Source: an uncultured Lachnospiraceae bacterium (GTDB taxonomy: Bacteria > Bacillota > Clostridia > Lachnospirales > Lachnospiraceae). From it: a stretch of DNA of 29,349 bases. Where the stretch lies: assembly GCA_949076555.1 (NCBI GenBank), contig CARUOB010000039.1, positions 1 through 29,349 of the forward strand. Direction: 5' to 3'. A program made the translations under genes and the position numbers. This document shows, piece by piece, positions 1-7,616 of this stretch. The stretch's first letter is position 1, and each line of letters begins with the position of its first letter. Under the pieces are notes generated by a model. It ran no database searches, was not told the DNA's origin, and saw only the letters and a program-made list of their open reading frames with translations.

Positions 1-216
1 GAGGTGCAGGGACAGAAACTGGCGGAGATCGACGGCGAGGAGTCAAAATTAGCCAATCTGACGGGGCAGGCAGCCAAAGAACCTGTCTGTGTCAGGGGCA
101 GGGCCTATGAAGGCAGTGTGGTCATCATAAACGGGATCAAATATACACTGTCGGCGGAGGTGCGCAGGGTTCTTTTTAAACTTCGAAACAAACAGGTAGT
201 GATGGTAGCTTTGTAA
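1..216 (+). CDS. C-terminal fragment of a FapA/DUF342-like protein (5' end outside window)
   Basis: The reading frame is open from the first base and stops with TAA at 214-216, so the start lies upstream of the window. The visible end has a short charged stretch and then a beta-rich tail: VCVRGRAYEGSVVIINGIKY, then a short segment ending VVMVAL. A valine/glycine-rich tail with a 'Y.G..V.I....Y.' rhythm is typical of the C-terminus of DUF342/FapA proteins, which are right-handed beta-helix proteins often found near flagellar or polar-localisation genes. The following HD-GYP response regulator and chemotaxis receptor fit that setting. Only about 71 residues are visible, so the family call is by resemblance. 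An unrelated beta-rich protein is possible. Confidence 0.55.
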   Translation, partial: EVQGQKLAEIDGEESKLANLTGQAAKEPVCVRGRAYEGSVVIINGIKYTLSAEVRRVLFKLRNKQVVMVAL

Positions 217-300
217 TGTGTGCGGACTGCACGGCAGATGGAACACGATGGGCAGCACAGCGCATTCTCTAAACAAGGAATGAGAAGGTACAGGTAAATT

Positions 301-1401
301 ATGAAACGTGATACCATTTTAGTTTTTGAGGACAACGAAATTGACCGTGCAATTCTGGTCGGATTGTTACAGTCGGATTACAAGATACTGGAAGCATCGA
401 ACGGCAAGGAAGGGATTGCGCTTCTAAATTCCCATTTTGCGTCTATTGCGATTGTCCTGCTCGACAATCAGATGCCGCTGATGGACGGTTTCACCGTGCT
501 GGAAAATTTGAAGGAAAAAAATGTACTCAATAAGATTCCTTTTATTATGATCACCGGGGAGAGTTCGCCGGAGATGGAGAGAAAGGGCTACGAGTATGGT
601 ATCGTAAGTTATGTGAAGAAACCGTATCAGTCTGACGTAGTAAAACAGGTGGTGCAGAATGCCATCGGCTGGTTCCAGTATAAAATGCAGTTGGAGATGA
701 TGGTTAAAAAGCAGAACATCAGTATCCAGAAGCAGAACAGTGTACTCCGGCAGCAGACGAAAAAGCTGAATCATGTAAACGAAATTCTGATTGATTCCCT
801 GAGCAACCTTGTGGAGTTCAGAAATATGGAGTCAAAGCGGCATATCAAAAGGATACGGGAATATTCCATGTGTCTGGGCAAGAGCGTGATGAAGCTCTAC
901 CCGGAGTATGAGCTGACACCGGAGAAGCTGGTGCAGATCGGCTGGGCGTCCTCGCTCCATGATATCGGGAAAATTGCCATTCCGGATAGCATTATTTTGA
1001 AGCCGGCCAAGCTGACGCCGGACGAGTTTGAGCTGATCAAATCGCACACGACGAAGGGTGCGGAGATCATACAGAACAGAGTGTGCTTGAATGACAGGGC
1101 GATCTATGACTATGCCTACGATATTGCACGGCATCACCACGAAAAATATGACGGAAAGGGATATCCTGACGGCCTGAAAGGGGATGAGATCAGCATTGCG
1201 GCGCAGATCGTGTCGCTGGTGGATGTGTATGATGCGCTCACCTCGAAGCGGGTTTACAAAATAGCTTATGAATCGGATAAGGCCTATCAGATGATACTGA
1301 ACGGACACAGCGGAAACTTTTCACCGAAGCTCCTGAAGGCTTTTGCGGAGGTGAAGTCCAGCTTTGAACATTTGCTGGAGATGTATTGCGATGAGGAGTG
1401 A
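301..1401 (+). CDS. Response regulator with HD-GYP cyclic di-GMP phosphodiesterase domain
   Basis: Residues 1-125 form a CheY-like receiver with an acidic pair (E10, D11), the phosphoacceptor D55 in VLLDNQMP, T85 and K107 before a proline. A glutamine-rich, probably coiled-coil linker (about 126-160) leads to an HD-GYP domain (about 165-350). That domain shows E172 and H181, the HD pair H220-D221 in LHDIGK, three histidines at 278-280 and GYP at 287-289. HD-GYP proteins hydrolyse cyclic di-GMP to pGpG or GMP, and all expected metal ligands appear present, so activity is likely and should depend on phosphorylation of the receiver. No cognate kinase is adjacent. A strong hairpin terminator follows, so it ends its transcription unit. 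At 366 residues it has normal length for this architecture. Confidence 0.93.
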   Translation: MKRDTILVFEDNEIDRAILVGLLQSDYKILEASNGKEGIALLNSHFASIAIVLLDNQMPLMDGFTVLENLKEKNVLNKIPFIMITGESSPEMERKGYEYGIVSYVKKPYQSDVVKQVVQNAIGWFQYKMQLEMMVKKQNISIQKQNSVLRQQTKKLNHVNEILIDSLSNLVEFRNMESKRHIKRIREYSMCLGKSVMKLYPEYELTPEKLVQIGWASSLHDIGKIAIPDSIILKPAKLTPDEFELIKSHTTKGAEIIQNRVCLNDRAIYDYAYDIARHHHEKYDGKGYPDGLKGDEISIAAQIVSLVDVYDALTSKRVYKIAYESDKAYQMILNGHSGNFSPKLLKAFAEVKSSFEHLLEMYCDEE

Positions 1402-1464
1402 CCTTTTCGCAGGTTGAAAACGGATATTTAGAAAAATCAGCGGGATATCAAAAAAGAATCAATT

Positions 1465-1536
1465 CCTTCTGCCTGAAAACAGGGTACACAAACTATTCTC
1501 ATGGGTTGTGTACCGGACAGACAGAAGGATTTTTTT
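1465..1536 (+). terminator. Long two-part intrinsic terminator after the HD-GYP gene
   Basis: An outer stem (CCTTCTGCCTG at 1465-1475 with CAGACAGAAGG at 1518-1528, 10 of 11 paired) encloses a perfect 9-bp inner stem (GGTACACAA at 1483-1491 with TTGTGTACC at 1506-1514). A run of seven or more T follows at 1530-1536. It lies 64 bp past the stop codon. Confidence 0.85.
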
Positions 1537-1637
1537 GTTTCAGAGATGAAGATGTTATGATAATAAGCAGAATCGTATGTGATTATCATTTTTTCGGCGG
1601 CGCTGATCTTGTTATGCGCTTCGCATGTGTGTTTTTA

Positions 1638-1666
1638 TGGAAAATAAAAAGTGAAACTGATATAAT
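1638..1666 (+). promoter_or_regulatory. Candidate sigma-A promoter for the AraC-family gene
   Basis: A perfect -10 hexamer TATAAT (1661-1666) sits 17 bp downstream of TGGAAA (1638-1643, 4 of 6 to TTGACA). The predicted transcript starts near 1673, about 48 nt before the start codon. The rest of the 1402-1720 gap shows only the preceding terminator. Confidence 0.5.
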
Positions 1667-1720
1667 TATTTTGATGGTATAACGATATGTAATTGCGGAA
1701 TAGGGAGAACGTATGCTTTT

Positions 1721-2569
1721 ATGAAATCTAACATGCTATATAGACCGTTGACGGCAACGCCTTTCAAACATAATTCCGATTATCGGGAAATAGAGCCATG
1801 CGGGATGCTGCGGCCTTATGTCAGATGCTTTTGGGGTGGGACACATTGCGGACCGGATACAGAGACGGATGGGCATTCCGAAATTGTGATTCCGGATACT
1901 TGTGTGGACATTATTTATCGCATGGATGATGGGGGCAATATCATTGCATCGGATTTCATAGGGATCAATGACAGGAGTTTTTACACGCAGGGCAATGAAA
2001 AAGACGGGCAGAGGATTTCGATGTTTGCAATTCGTTTCTATGCATGGAGCGCCTATGTCTTTTCGGAGGATTCCTTTACCGGAACGGTAAATGGGACATA
2101 TGATGTCAGGGAGAGATTTGACTGGCTGGATAGAGAATTGCGCAGCCGCCTGACAGAGCCGGGAAATCTGACGGATTGGATTCGACTGGCGGAAACGCTG
2201 CTTTTGAAAAAAATCGAAACGGCAAGAAGTAAGGCGGTAGTAGACAGCGTGATGCATGATATTCTCCGGTATCAGGGCAGGTTAGGGATTCAGCAGTTGT
2301 CGAAGGAGCATTTTATAAGCGGCAGACAGTTGGAACGGCTGTTTCATGAATATATCGGAATCACGCCCAAGAAATTAAGTAATCTGGTGCGTTATCAATG
2401 CTTATGGAGAGATCTGGTAAGTCAGAAGCATTTTCACATAATGGATGCCGTTCAAAAATACGGATATACGGATTTGTCGCATTTGATGCGGGAATTTGAA
2501 CGCTATCATTCTATGGGAATCCGGAACGCGCTGGAATTATGCGCGGCAACGCGATCAAAGAGGAGATAG
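1721..2569 (+). CDS. AraC-family transcriptional regulator
   Basis: The 282-residue protein has an N-terminal effector-type domain (about 1-160) containing a 'G..P...D.IY' stretch (IPDTCVDIIYRMDD), as in AraC proteins with the DUF6597-type sensor. A C-terminal pair of helix-turn-helix motifs follows (about 185-275). The first helix region is GIQQLSKEHFISGRQLERLF; the second ends in 'AVQKYGYTDLSHLMREFERY', with the usual GY.D.SHF.R.F pattern. It should bind DNA as an activator or repressor in response to an unknown ligand. The start at 1721 has a modest AGGGAG element about 13 nt upstream; M5 (1733) is an alternative. The downstream PNPOx-fold gene, 148 bp away on the same strand, is the obvious candidate target. 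Confidence 0.88.
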   Translation: MKSNMLYRPLTATPFKHNSDYREIEPCGMLRPYVRCFWGGTHCGPDTETDGHSEIVIPDTCVDIIYRMDDGGNIIASDFIGINDRSFYTQGNEKDGQRISMFAIRFYAWSAYVFSEDSFTGTVNGTYDVRERFDWLDRELRSRLTEPGNLTDWIRLAETLLLKKIETARSKAVVDSVMHDILRYQGRLGIQQLSKEHFISGRQLERLFHEYIGITPKKLSNLVRYQCLWRDLVSQKHFHIMDAVQKYGYTDLSHLMREFERYHSMGIRNALELCAATRSKRR

Positions 2570-2658
2570 TGGCTAGGCGCATGTAGATGTCGGAAATATA
2601 CAATACAACCATTTGTGCATTGGTGTATAGTGGAAAAGATAGAGGTGTGTTTTTTGTG

Positions 2659-2670
2659 TTTGCACGCAAA
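2659..2670. promoter_or_regulatory. Perfect 12-bp palindrome upstream of the PNPOx-fold gene
   Basis: TTTGCACGCAAA is a perfect inverted repeat (arms TTTGC/GCAAA, 2-bp centre) 47 bp before the start codon of the downstream gene. It could be a regulator-binding site. I found no convincing -35/-10 pair around it, so the assignment is tentative. Confidence 0.25.
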
Positions 2671-2717
2671 TGACATACCGTATGTTTGAATTTCCATCAC
2701 GCAAAGGAGGCATTTAC

Positions 2718-3158
2718 ATGAACACAAAAGAAACGATTTTGAACCGTGCCGCTGAGATCATTGCACAGCGCACCGTACGTCAGGACAAGGACAGTTTCGG
2801 CACGCTTATTACCATCGATCCGGACGGGTCGCCTGTGCCTACGACCATCAGTCCTTCCCGCAGCGAGGGCATACGCTGGATTACCTTCTGTACAGGTCTG
2901 GGTGCGCCAAGTCCTGTGCGCCTTGGACAGAACAACAAGGCGGCCGTGTGTCTGAACGCGCCAACCTATCACATTTCCCTCACCGGAACGGCGGAGGTCT
3001 GCACCGATCCGGAAATCCGCCGGGAAATGTGGTATGATGGCCTGTCAAATCATTTTTCCGGCCCCGACGATCCCAATTTTTGTGTGATTCGCTTCACCAC
3101 CCAGCGCTATAGCCTGTTTATAGACTGGGAAGTGGTGAAAGGGGAGATAGACGGATAA
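2718..3158 (+). CDS. Pyridoxamine 5'-phosphate oxidase-fold family protein
   Basis: I chose the ATG at 2718 because a strong AAAGGAGG (2703-2710) lies 7 nt upstream, giving 146 residues. The protein matches the split-barrel flavin-binding family related to general stress protein 26. An N-terminal helix (ETILNRAAEII) is followed by strands containing FGTLITIDPDGSPVP and WITFCTGLG, then a valine/asparagine-rich strand (NNKAAVCLNAP), the 'ISLTGTAEV' strand and a late aromatic strand (YSLFIDWEVV). Members bind FMN, F420 or haem, and many are uncharacterised, so the substrate is unknown. It follows an AraC-type regulator on the same strand and is probably controlled by it. Confidence 0.8.
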   Translation: MNTKETILNRAAEIIAQRTVRQDKDSFGTLITIDPDGSPVPTTISPSRSEGIRWITFCTGLGAPSPVRLGQNNKAAVCLNAPTYHISLTGTAEVCTDPEIRREMWYDGLSNHFSGPDDPNFCVIRFTTQRYSLFIDWEVVKGEIDG

Positions 3159-3177
3159 TCATTGAGAAAATATAAAT

Positions 3178-3234
3178 AAGGCCCTCCGATTACCATAGAG
3201 ACCTGCTTGCAGGTATCTGGGAAAGGAGGGCCTT
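3178..3234 (-). terminator. Long hairpin terminator, mainly for the chemotaxis receptor gene
   Basis: A perfect 10-bp outer stem (AAGGCCCTCC at 3178-3187 with GGAGGGCCTT at 3225-3234) encloses asymmetric unpaired segments and a perfect inner hairpin (ACCTGC-TT-GCAGGT, 3201-3214). On the minus strand it is followed by a T-rich tract (TTATTTATATTTT), as expected for a terminator of the minus-strand receptor gene. On the plus strand the tract is weak, so it may only partly stop the convergent PNPOx-fold transcript. Confidence 0.7.
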
Positions 3235-3330
3235 GCCAATGTTAAAAATGGAAGGTCTGACAGCGGCCGTCAGCTTATGCACAGCAGCTTTCGGGCGCGG
3301 ATATGCGATAGGAAAAAGGGATGCCGTCTA

Positions 3331-5361
3331 TCAGCATAACTCAAATTTCTGGACCATTTTATTCAGCATTTCCGCCTGCGAAGCCAGTTCTTCCGAGGTT
3401 GCGGAAGTCTCCTGGGAGGCTGCGGAGTTATCCTGTATACTGTGGGTGATCTCGTCGATTCCTATCTGGAGCTGTCTCATACTCTCTGCCTGAATGACTG
3501 CGACTCCCGCTGAATTTTGAATCATTTCGTTTACATTGTTGACAGCGTTTACGGATTCTTTCAGGGAATCCATAGCCCCGTTGGCAATGGTATTGCCTTT
3601 GGTGATCTCTTCCATGGAGATTTCGATCAGCTCTCTCGTATTGTTGGCGGCTTTGGAGCTTTCCTGAGCCAGTTTTCCGATTTCATCGGCAACCACTGCA
3701 AAGCCTCTTCCGGCTTCGCCTGCGCGGGCGGCTTCAATGGAGGCGTTCAGTGACAGAAGGTTTGTCTGGGAGGCGATGTCTTCAATTGTCTGAATGATGC
3801 CAACCACTTGCCGGGAAGTTTCCTGAATCTTGTTCATGGCATCTATCATCAGCTTCATCTTTTCTTGGTTTTCTTCGATCATAACGGCTGCCTGCGCGGT
3901 TGCCTGTGCGGAAGATTCCGCATCCCTGCGGCTGTTTTCTACCTGATCCGCCATAGTGGTGGTGGTTGCGGAAATCTCTTCAATGGACGCTGCCTGCGCC
4001 TGTGCTCCCTCTGCGAGTACCTGAGAGGCAGAAGCCAGCTCGTTGGCGCCTAAGGATACCCGTTCTGCGCTGTCATTGATTCCCACCATGACCTGATTCA
4101 TGGAATCGGAGATATTAAGCAGTGCGGTTTTGATCTTTTGAAATTCTCCCACATAATCATACTGCAGATCGATACGCAGCTTTCCGTCGGCAATTTGCGA
4201 TAGCACCTGCGCTGTCTCGTCAATATATGCGATATATTCTTTCAGCCGGTCAACGGTTTTCTGGAAGGAATTACCCAATTCCCCGATCTCGTCCTCGCTG
4301 GTAATATGAATATCAACGTCCAGATTTCCGGCGGCAAGCTGCTGTGCGGTGTGATTCAGTTCCAGAATCGGCTTTGTCAGTTTGTCAGCGCTCTTTTTGA
4401 TGCTCAGGGCGATCATTACGATACCTGCCGCAAAAATGATGATCAGTGCGAAAATCATTGCGACCAGTACAGAGTAGTACTCTGACATCGGCATATTGCT
4501 AAGAACAACATAACCGGTATCCCCGGCATATTGCAGGGAGCCGTATTTGGTGAGGCCGTCTACTTTGTATTTCAGAAACACATTTGTTTTTGAAGCGATC
4601 GCATTTCTGACGTTTTCGGAGACATTCACGTCGTTGATATTCTTCTGAATGATATCCGTCTGCGGATGATAAAGGAAGGTGCCGCTTTCAGACAGCAGCA
4701 GCATATATCCCTTGCGGCCGATCTTATATTCGCTCATGATTTCTGTCATATGATCCAGAGCGATATCCATACCCACTGCCCCCAGAACTTCGCCTGTGGC
4801 ATCGTCGTATACGGGGGAGGCGGCGCTTAAGATCAGCTTGCCGGTGGAGGAATCCACATAAGGCTCTGTCAGGACGGTTTTCTTTCCGGTGATGCAGCCG
4901 TACCACCCGCGTCCCGTGATATCCCAGCCTTCTTCGCTTATAAAGCCGTCGGACTGGGCCAAAGCGCTTGCGTCAAGATCGGAAATCCATACGGCCATGA
5001 CATTTTCCTTGTCGGTATTTGCGATCTTTATGAGATTATCCATAACGGTATCCATGTTTTGGGCTTGGAGAATATCGTCTCCTGCCGTGATTTCCTGCAT
5101 GACACTTTTAATTTCAGGATTGACGGACAACTGCTCCGTGCTCTTGGTATATTGCTCAAGAAAGCCCGTTAACTGGTTTGCGGCAGCGTTGGATTCCTGC
5201 GTCAGTTCCTTTTCTTTTGAAGTAATGATCAGCCAACCGACCATACAAATGGCAACCACTGCGATCAGCAAAAGGACGAAGATAACACTGCCGCCGATCT
5301 GCTGAAGAATTTCATCCGCTATTTTTTTCTTAGAACCTTTCTTTTCTTTCTGGTGTTTCAT
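3331..5361 (-). CDS. Methyl-accepting chemotaxis protein with dCache-type sensor
   Basis: The 676-residue receptor has a lysine-rich cytoplasmic start, TM1 (about 25-50), an extracellular double-Cache-like domain (about 55-290), TM2 (about 298-322), a HAMP region (about 323-375) and a C-terminal signalling domain. The signalling hairpin tip carries the near-invariant IEAARAGEAGRGFAVVADEI. The sensor contains GRGWY, EPYVDSSTGK and PVYDDATG...GMDI, resembling the amino-acid-binding dCache signature; a small amino-acid-like ligand is therefore an inference. It should signal through CheW/CheA to the flagellar motor. The C-terminus (KMVQKFELC) has no pentapeptide tether for CheR. A strong AAGGGGG ribosome site precedes the start. 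No other che genes are in the window. Confidence 0.93.
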   Translation of the reverse strand: MKHQKEKKGSKKKIADEILQQIGGSVIFVLLLIAVVAICMVGWLIITSKEKELTQESNAAANQLTGFLEQYTKSTEQLSVNPEIKSVMQEITAGDDILQAQNMDTVMDNLIKIANTDKENVMAVWISDLDASALAQSDGFISEEGWDITGRGWYGCITGKKTVLTEPYVDSSTGKLILSAASPVYDDATGEVLGAVGMDIALDHMTEIMSEYKIGRKGYMLLLSESGTFLYHPQTDIIQKNINDVNVSENVRNAIASKTNVFLKYKVDGLTKYGSLQYAGDTGYVVLSNMPMSEYYSVLVAMIFALIIIFAAGIVMIALSIKKSADKLTKPILELNHTAQQLAAGNLDVDIHITSEDEIGELGNSFQKTVDRLKEYIAYIDETAQVLSQIADGKLRIDLQYDYVGEFQKIKTALLNISDSMNQVMVGINDSAERVSLGANELASASQVLAEGAQAQAASIEEISATTTTMADQVENSRRDAESSAQATAQAAVMIEENQEKMKLMIDAMNKIQETSRQVVGIIQTIEDIASQTNLLSLNASIEAARAGEAGRGFAVVADEIGKLAQESSKAANNTRELIEISMEEITKGNTIANGAMDSLKESVNAVNNVNEMIQNSAGVAVIQAESMRQLQIGIDEITHSIQDNSAASQETSATSEELASQAEMLNKMVQKFELC

Positions 5362-5393
5362 GATAGTCCCCCTTATGTATATTTATAACTCCT

Positions 5394-5422
5394 TTTTTAT
5401 TGTACTGCTGATTTTCTGTCAA
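5394..5422 (-). promoter_or_regulatory. Candidate promoter for the chemotaxis receptor gene
   Basis: On the minus strand a consensus -35 TTGACA (5417-5422) is followed after 17 bp by TAAAAA (5394-5399, a weak -10). A sigma-D-type flagellar promoter (TAAA...GCCGATAT) was looked for and not seen. Confidence 0.4.
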
Positions 5423-5523
5423 TACAATAAAAAATTATACTTTCTTAATGATTTTTTTAGGCAAAATTTACAAAGGCATCAATTGGGCATGTTGTATTAC
5501 AATAGCAGATCTTTACATCATAG

Positions 5524-5552
5524 TAGACTTTTACCCATAAACTTGCTAAAAT
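5524..5552 (+). promoter_or_regulatory. Candidate extended -10 promoter for the EAL gene
   Basis: TAGACT (5524-5529, 4 of 6) and TAAAAT (5547-5552) are 17 bp apart, with TGC directly before the -10 (extended -10). The remainder of the 5362-5603 gap is AT-rich and shows only a short TTGTA-T-TACAA palindrome around 5490. Confidence 0.4.
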
Positions 5553-5603
5553 GAACATAATATATGACTTATTAACAGGAGCGGCATCTGCAAAGGGGAA
5601 AAT

Positions 5604-7529
5604 ATGGGGAAAAGTCTGAGCTTCGATATAGCGGCGCTTCTGATCATAGCGCTGCTTCTGGTTTCATGCATAGTGAGGAAAATGACCAGTGGTACGCCAA
5701 ACAGGCTGTTTCTGGCGCTTATATCCGTGCATTTGTTTGCGACGGTCTTTGATATCTGGGCGGTGTCGATTGATCATGTGTCCGGCACGAATCCGGCCGC
5801 GCTGTATGCAGTGCATGCGGGATATTTAATCTTACATAATTTCACGGTGCCGGTGTATGTGTTGTTTGTCATCAGTCTCACGGATACTTGGCATAAAATC
5901 AAAAAGAACTTCCGGATTCAATTTGTTCTGTGGGCACCTTTTTCGATCGTTTTTGCAACGCTTCTTGTCAATCCGTTTATGAAAAAGATGTTTTTGGCAG
6001 ACGGCGGCTATCAGCGGGGGCCATGGTACTTTCTGGTTTACGCGGCGGCTGCGGTTTATGCGGCTTTTGTCATCGGCTATATGTTCCGGTACCGGGGTCT
6101 GGTGGAGCGTTCCAAAATTTTGGCGGTTATGTCCTATATACCGATTGGCGTTGGCGCCATGCTGATCCAGATGGCGTATCCTGCGACGCAGGTGGAAATG
6201 TTCAGTGCGGCGGTCAGCCTGCTGCTTATGAGCGTAGGTGTTCAGAAGCCGGAGGAGATCGTGGATTCGGACACGCAGTTTATGAAGTACAGCGCCTATG
6301 CTGCGGGTATGAAGAGAAATTACAGAAATGAAAAGCATGTGCACGTGGTTATGTTAAACCTCGGCAGCTTTTCATCCATTAACGCTATGATGGGATATGA
6401 TTTTTCCATGCTTGTATTAGCTGATGTGGTGGCAAGAATACGCAAGGTTAATAAGCTTCTGTACAATAAGGGGGAACTGTATTATCTGGACCGGGGACGG
6501 TTCCGCATGGTGTTTGACGAGAAGCACCGGGAAAAGGCAGCGCAGGCGGCGGAACTGCTGGTGGAGAGTTTGAAAGAGAAGTCGGATTTCAACAATCTGG
6601 ACGTGAGGCTGAATCCTTATGTGGTACTGGCGAGCTGTCCGGAAGAGATTCCGGATTTTAAAGCGCTTATGACTTTTGGCACGGATTTCCACGAGAAACT
6701 CAAGTATGAGGGGCGTGTTATGCACGTGCAGGAGGTCTATCATAAGGGACTCTTTGAAATCCACAAAAATATCGATCAGATCATTGAGGAGGCACTGGAA
6801 TTTCACCGGTTTCAGGTGTATTATCAGCCGATCTATTCCATTGAAAAAGGGAAATTTATATCTGCGGAAGCGCTGCTTCGGCTGTTTGATCCGACCTACG
6901 GTTTTATTTCGCCGGAGATTCTTGTCACGGCGGCGGAGAAAAGCGGCGCGATTCACAGGATAGGGGATTATGTGCTGGAGGAGGTCTGCAAATTTATTGC
7001 CAGCGCGGAATTTAGGAAACTGGGATTGGAGTACATAGAAGTCAATCTGTCGGTGATGCAGTGTATGCGCGTCAATTTGGCGGAAAAGGTGATGTCGATT
7101 ATGGGCAAATACCGGGTTGCATCCGAGCTGATCAATCTGGAGATCACGGAGACGGCGGCCAGCCATACGCAGGAAGTGATGGCGGAAAATCTGAACAAGC
7201 TGACCCGGGCAGGCGTGTCTATTTCGCTGGATGATTATGGGACAGGCTATTCCAATATCAAACGTGTGATCCAGCTTCCGTTAAAAATTATTAAACTGGA
7301 TAAAGCTTTTGTGGATGAACAGGACAATCCAAAAATGCGGGTGGTTCTAAAAAATACGGTAGCGATGCTCAAAGATATGGACATGGAGATTGTGGTGGAG
7401 GGCATCGAGACGCAGGAGATGCTGGATTTCTTTACGGATTTGCGCTGCGATTTTATCCAGGGGTATTTCTTTTCCAAGCCGCTGCCGAAGCCGGAATTTA
7501 TAAATTTTTTAAGATCTCAGGCAGAATAG
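5604..7529 (+). CDS. Membrane EAL-domain cyclic di-GMP phosphodiesterase with degenerate GGDEF
   Basis: The 641-residue protein starts with a seven-helix-type membrane sensor (about 5-215). A GGDEF-fold domain follows (about 225-370) whose active-site motif is replaced by DRGRFRM, so it should not make cyclic di-GMP. The C-terminal EAL domain (about 390-635) keeps the catalytic set: E422 in AEALLRL, an asparagine in VNLSV, a glutamate in EITET, D543-D544 in DDYGTGYSN, the lysine in IKLDKAF, and E599 in VVEGIE. It therefore likely hydrolyses cyclic di-GMP to pGpG, with the dead GGDEF acting as a regulatory module. A GGGGAA element precedes the ATG. The BMP lipoprotein gene starts only 87 bp downstream with no strong terminator between. 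Confidence 0.93.
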   Translation: MGKSLSFDIAALLIIALLLVSCIVRKMTSGTPNRLFLALISVHLFATVFDIWAVSIDHVSGTNPAALYAVHAGYLILHNFTVPVYVLFVISLTDTWHKIKKNFRIQFVLWAPFSIVFATLLVNPFMKKMFLADGGYQRGPWYFLVYAAAAVYAAFVIGYMFRYRGLVERSKILAVMSYIPIGVGAMLIQMAYPATQVEMFSAAVSLLLMSVGVQKPEEIVDSDTQFMKYSAYAAGMKRNYRNEKHVHVVMLNLGSFSSINAMMGYDFSMLVLADVVARIRKVNKLLYNKGELYYLDRGRFRMVFDEKHREKAAQAAELLVESLKEKSDFNNLDVRLNPYVVLASCPEEIPDFKALMTFGTDFHEKLKYEGRVMHVQEVYHKGLFEIHKNIDQIIEEALEFHRFQVYYQPIYSIEKGKFISAEALLRLFDPTYGFISPEILVTAAEKSGAIHRIGDYVLEEVCKFIASAEFRKLGLEYIEVNLSVMQCMRVNLAEKVMSIMGKYRVASELINLEITETAASHTQEVMAENLNKLTRAGVSISLDDYGTGYSNIKRVIQLPLKIIKLDKAFVDEQDNPKMRVVLKNTVAMLKDMDMEIVVEGIETQEMLDFFTDLRCDFIQGYFFSKPLPKPEFINFLRSQAE

Positions 7530-7539
7530 AAACAGACCA

Positions 7540-7568
7540 TTGCATTTCCGGCGCTGTAATGCTAATAT
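7540..7568 (+). promoter_or_regulatory. Candidate promoter for the BMP lipoprotein gene
   Basis: TTGCAT (7540-7545) and TAATAT (7563-7568) are 17 bp apart, about 50 nt before the start codon. A short inverted repeat (GCATT/AATGC) overlaps the spacer. Read-through from the EAL gene is also possible. Confidence 0.4.
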
Positions 7569-7616
7569 AAACTCGTTACACAAACGAAGCAATACAGTAC
7601 GAAATGGAGGAAAATT

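Noticed and set aside
1398..1682. 94-codon frame overlapping the end of the HD-GYP gene
   Set aside because: It runs through a clear terminator, has no ribosome site of note and no recognisable protein features.
2670..2717. Upstream start for the PNPOx-fold protein
   Set aside because: The AAAGGAGG lies inside this extension and directs the ATG at 2718.
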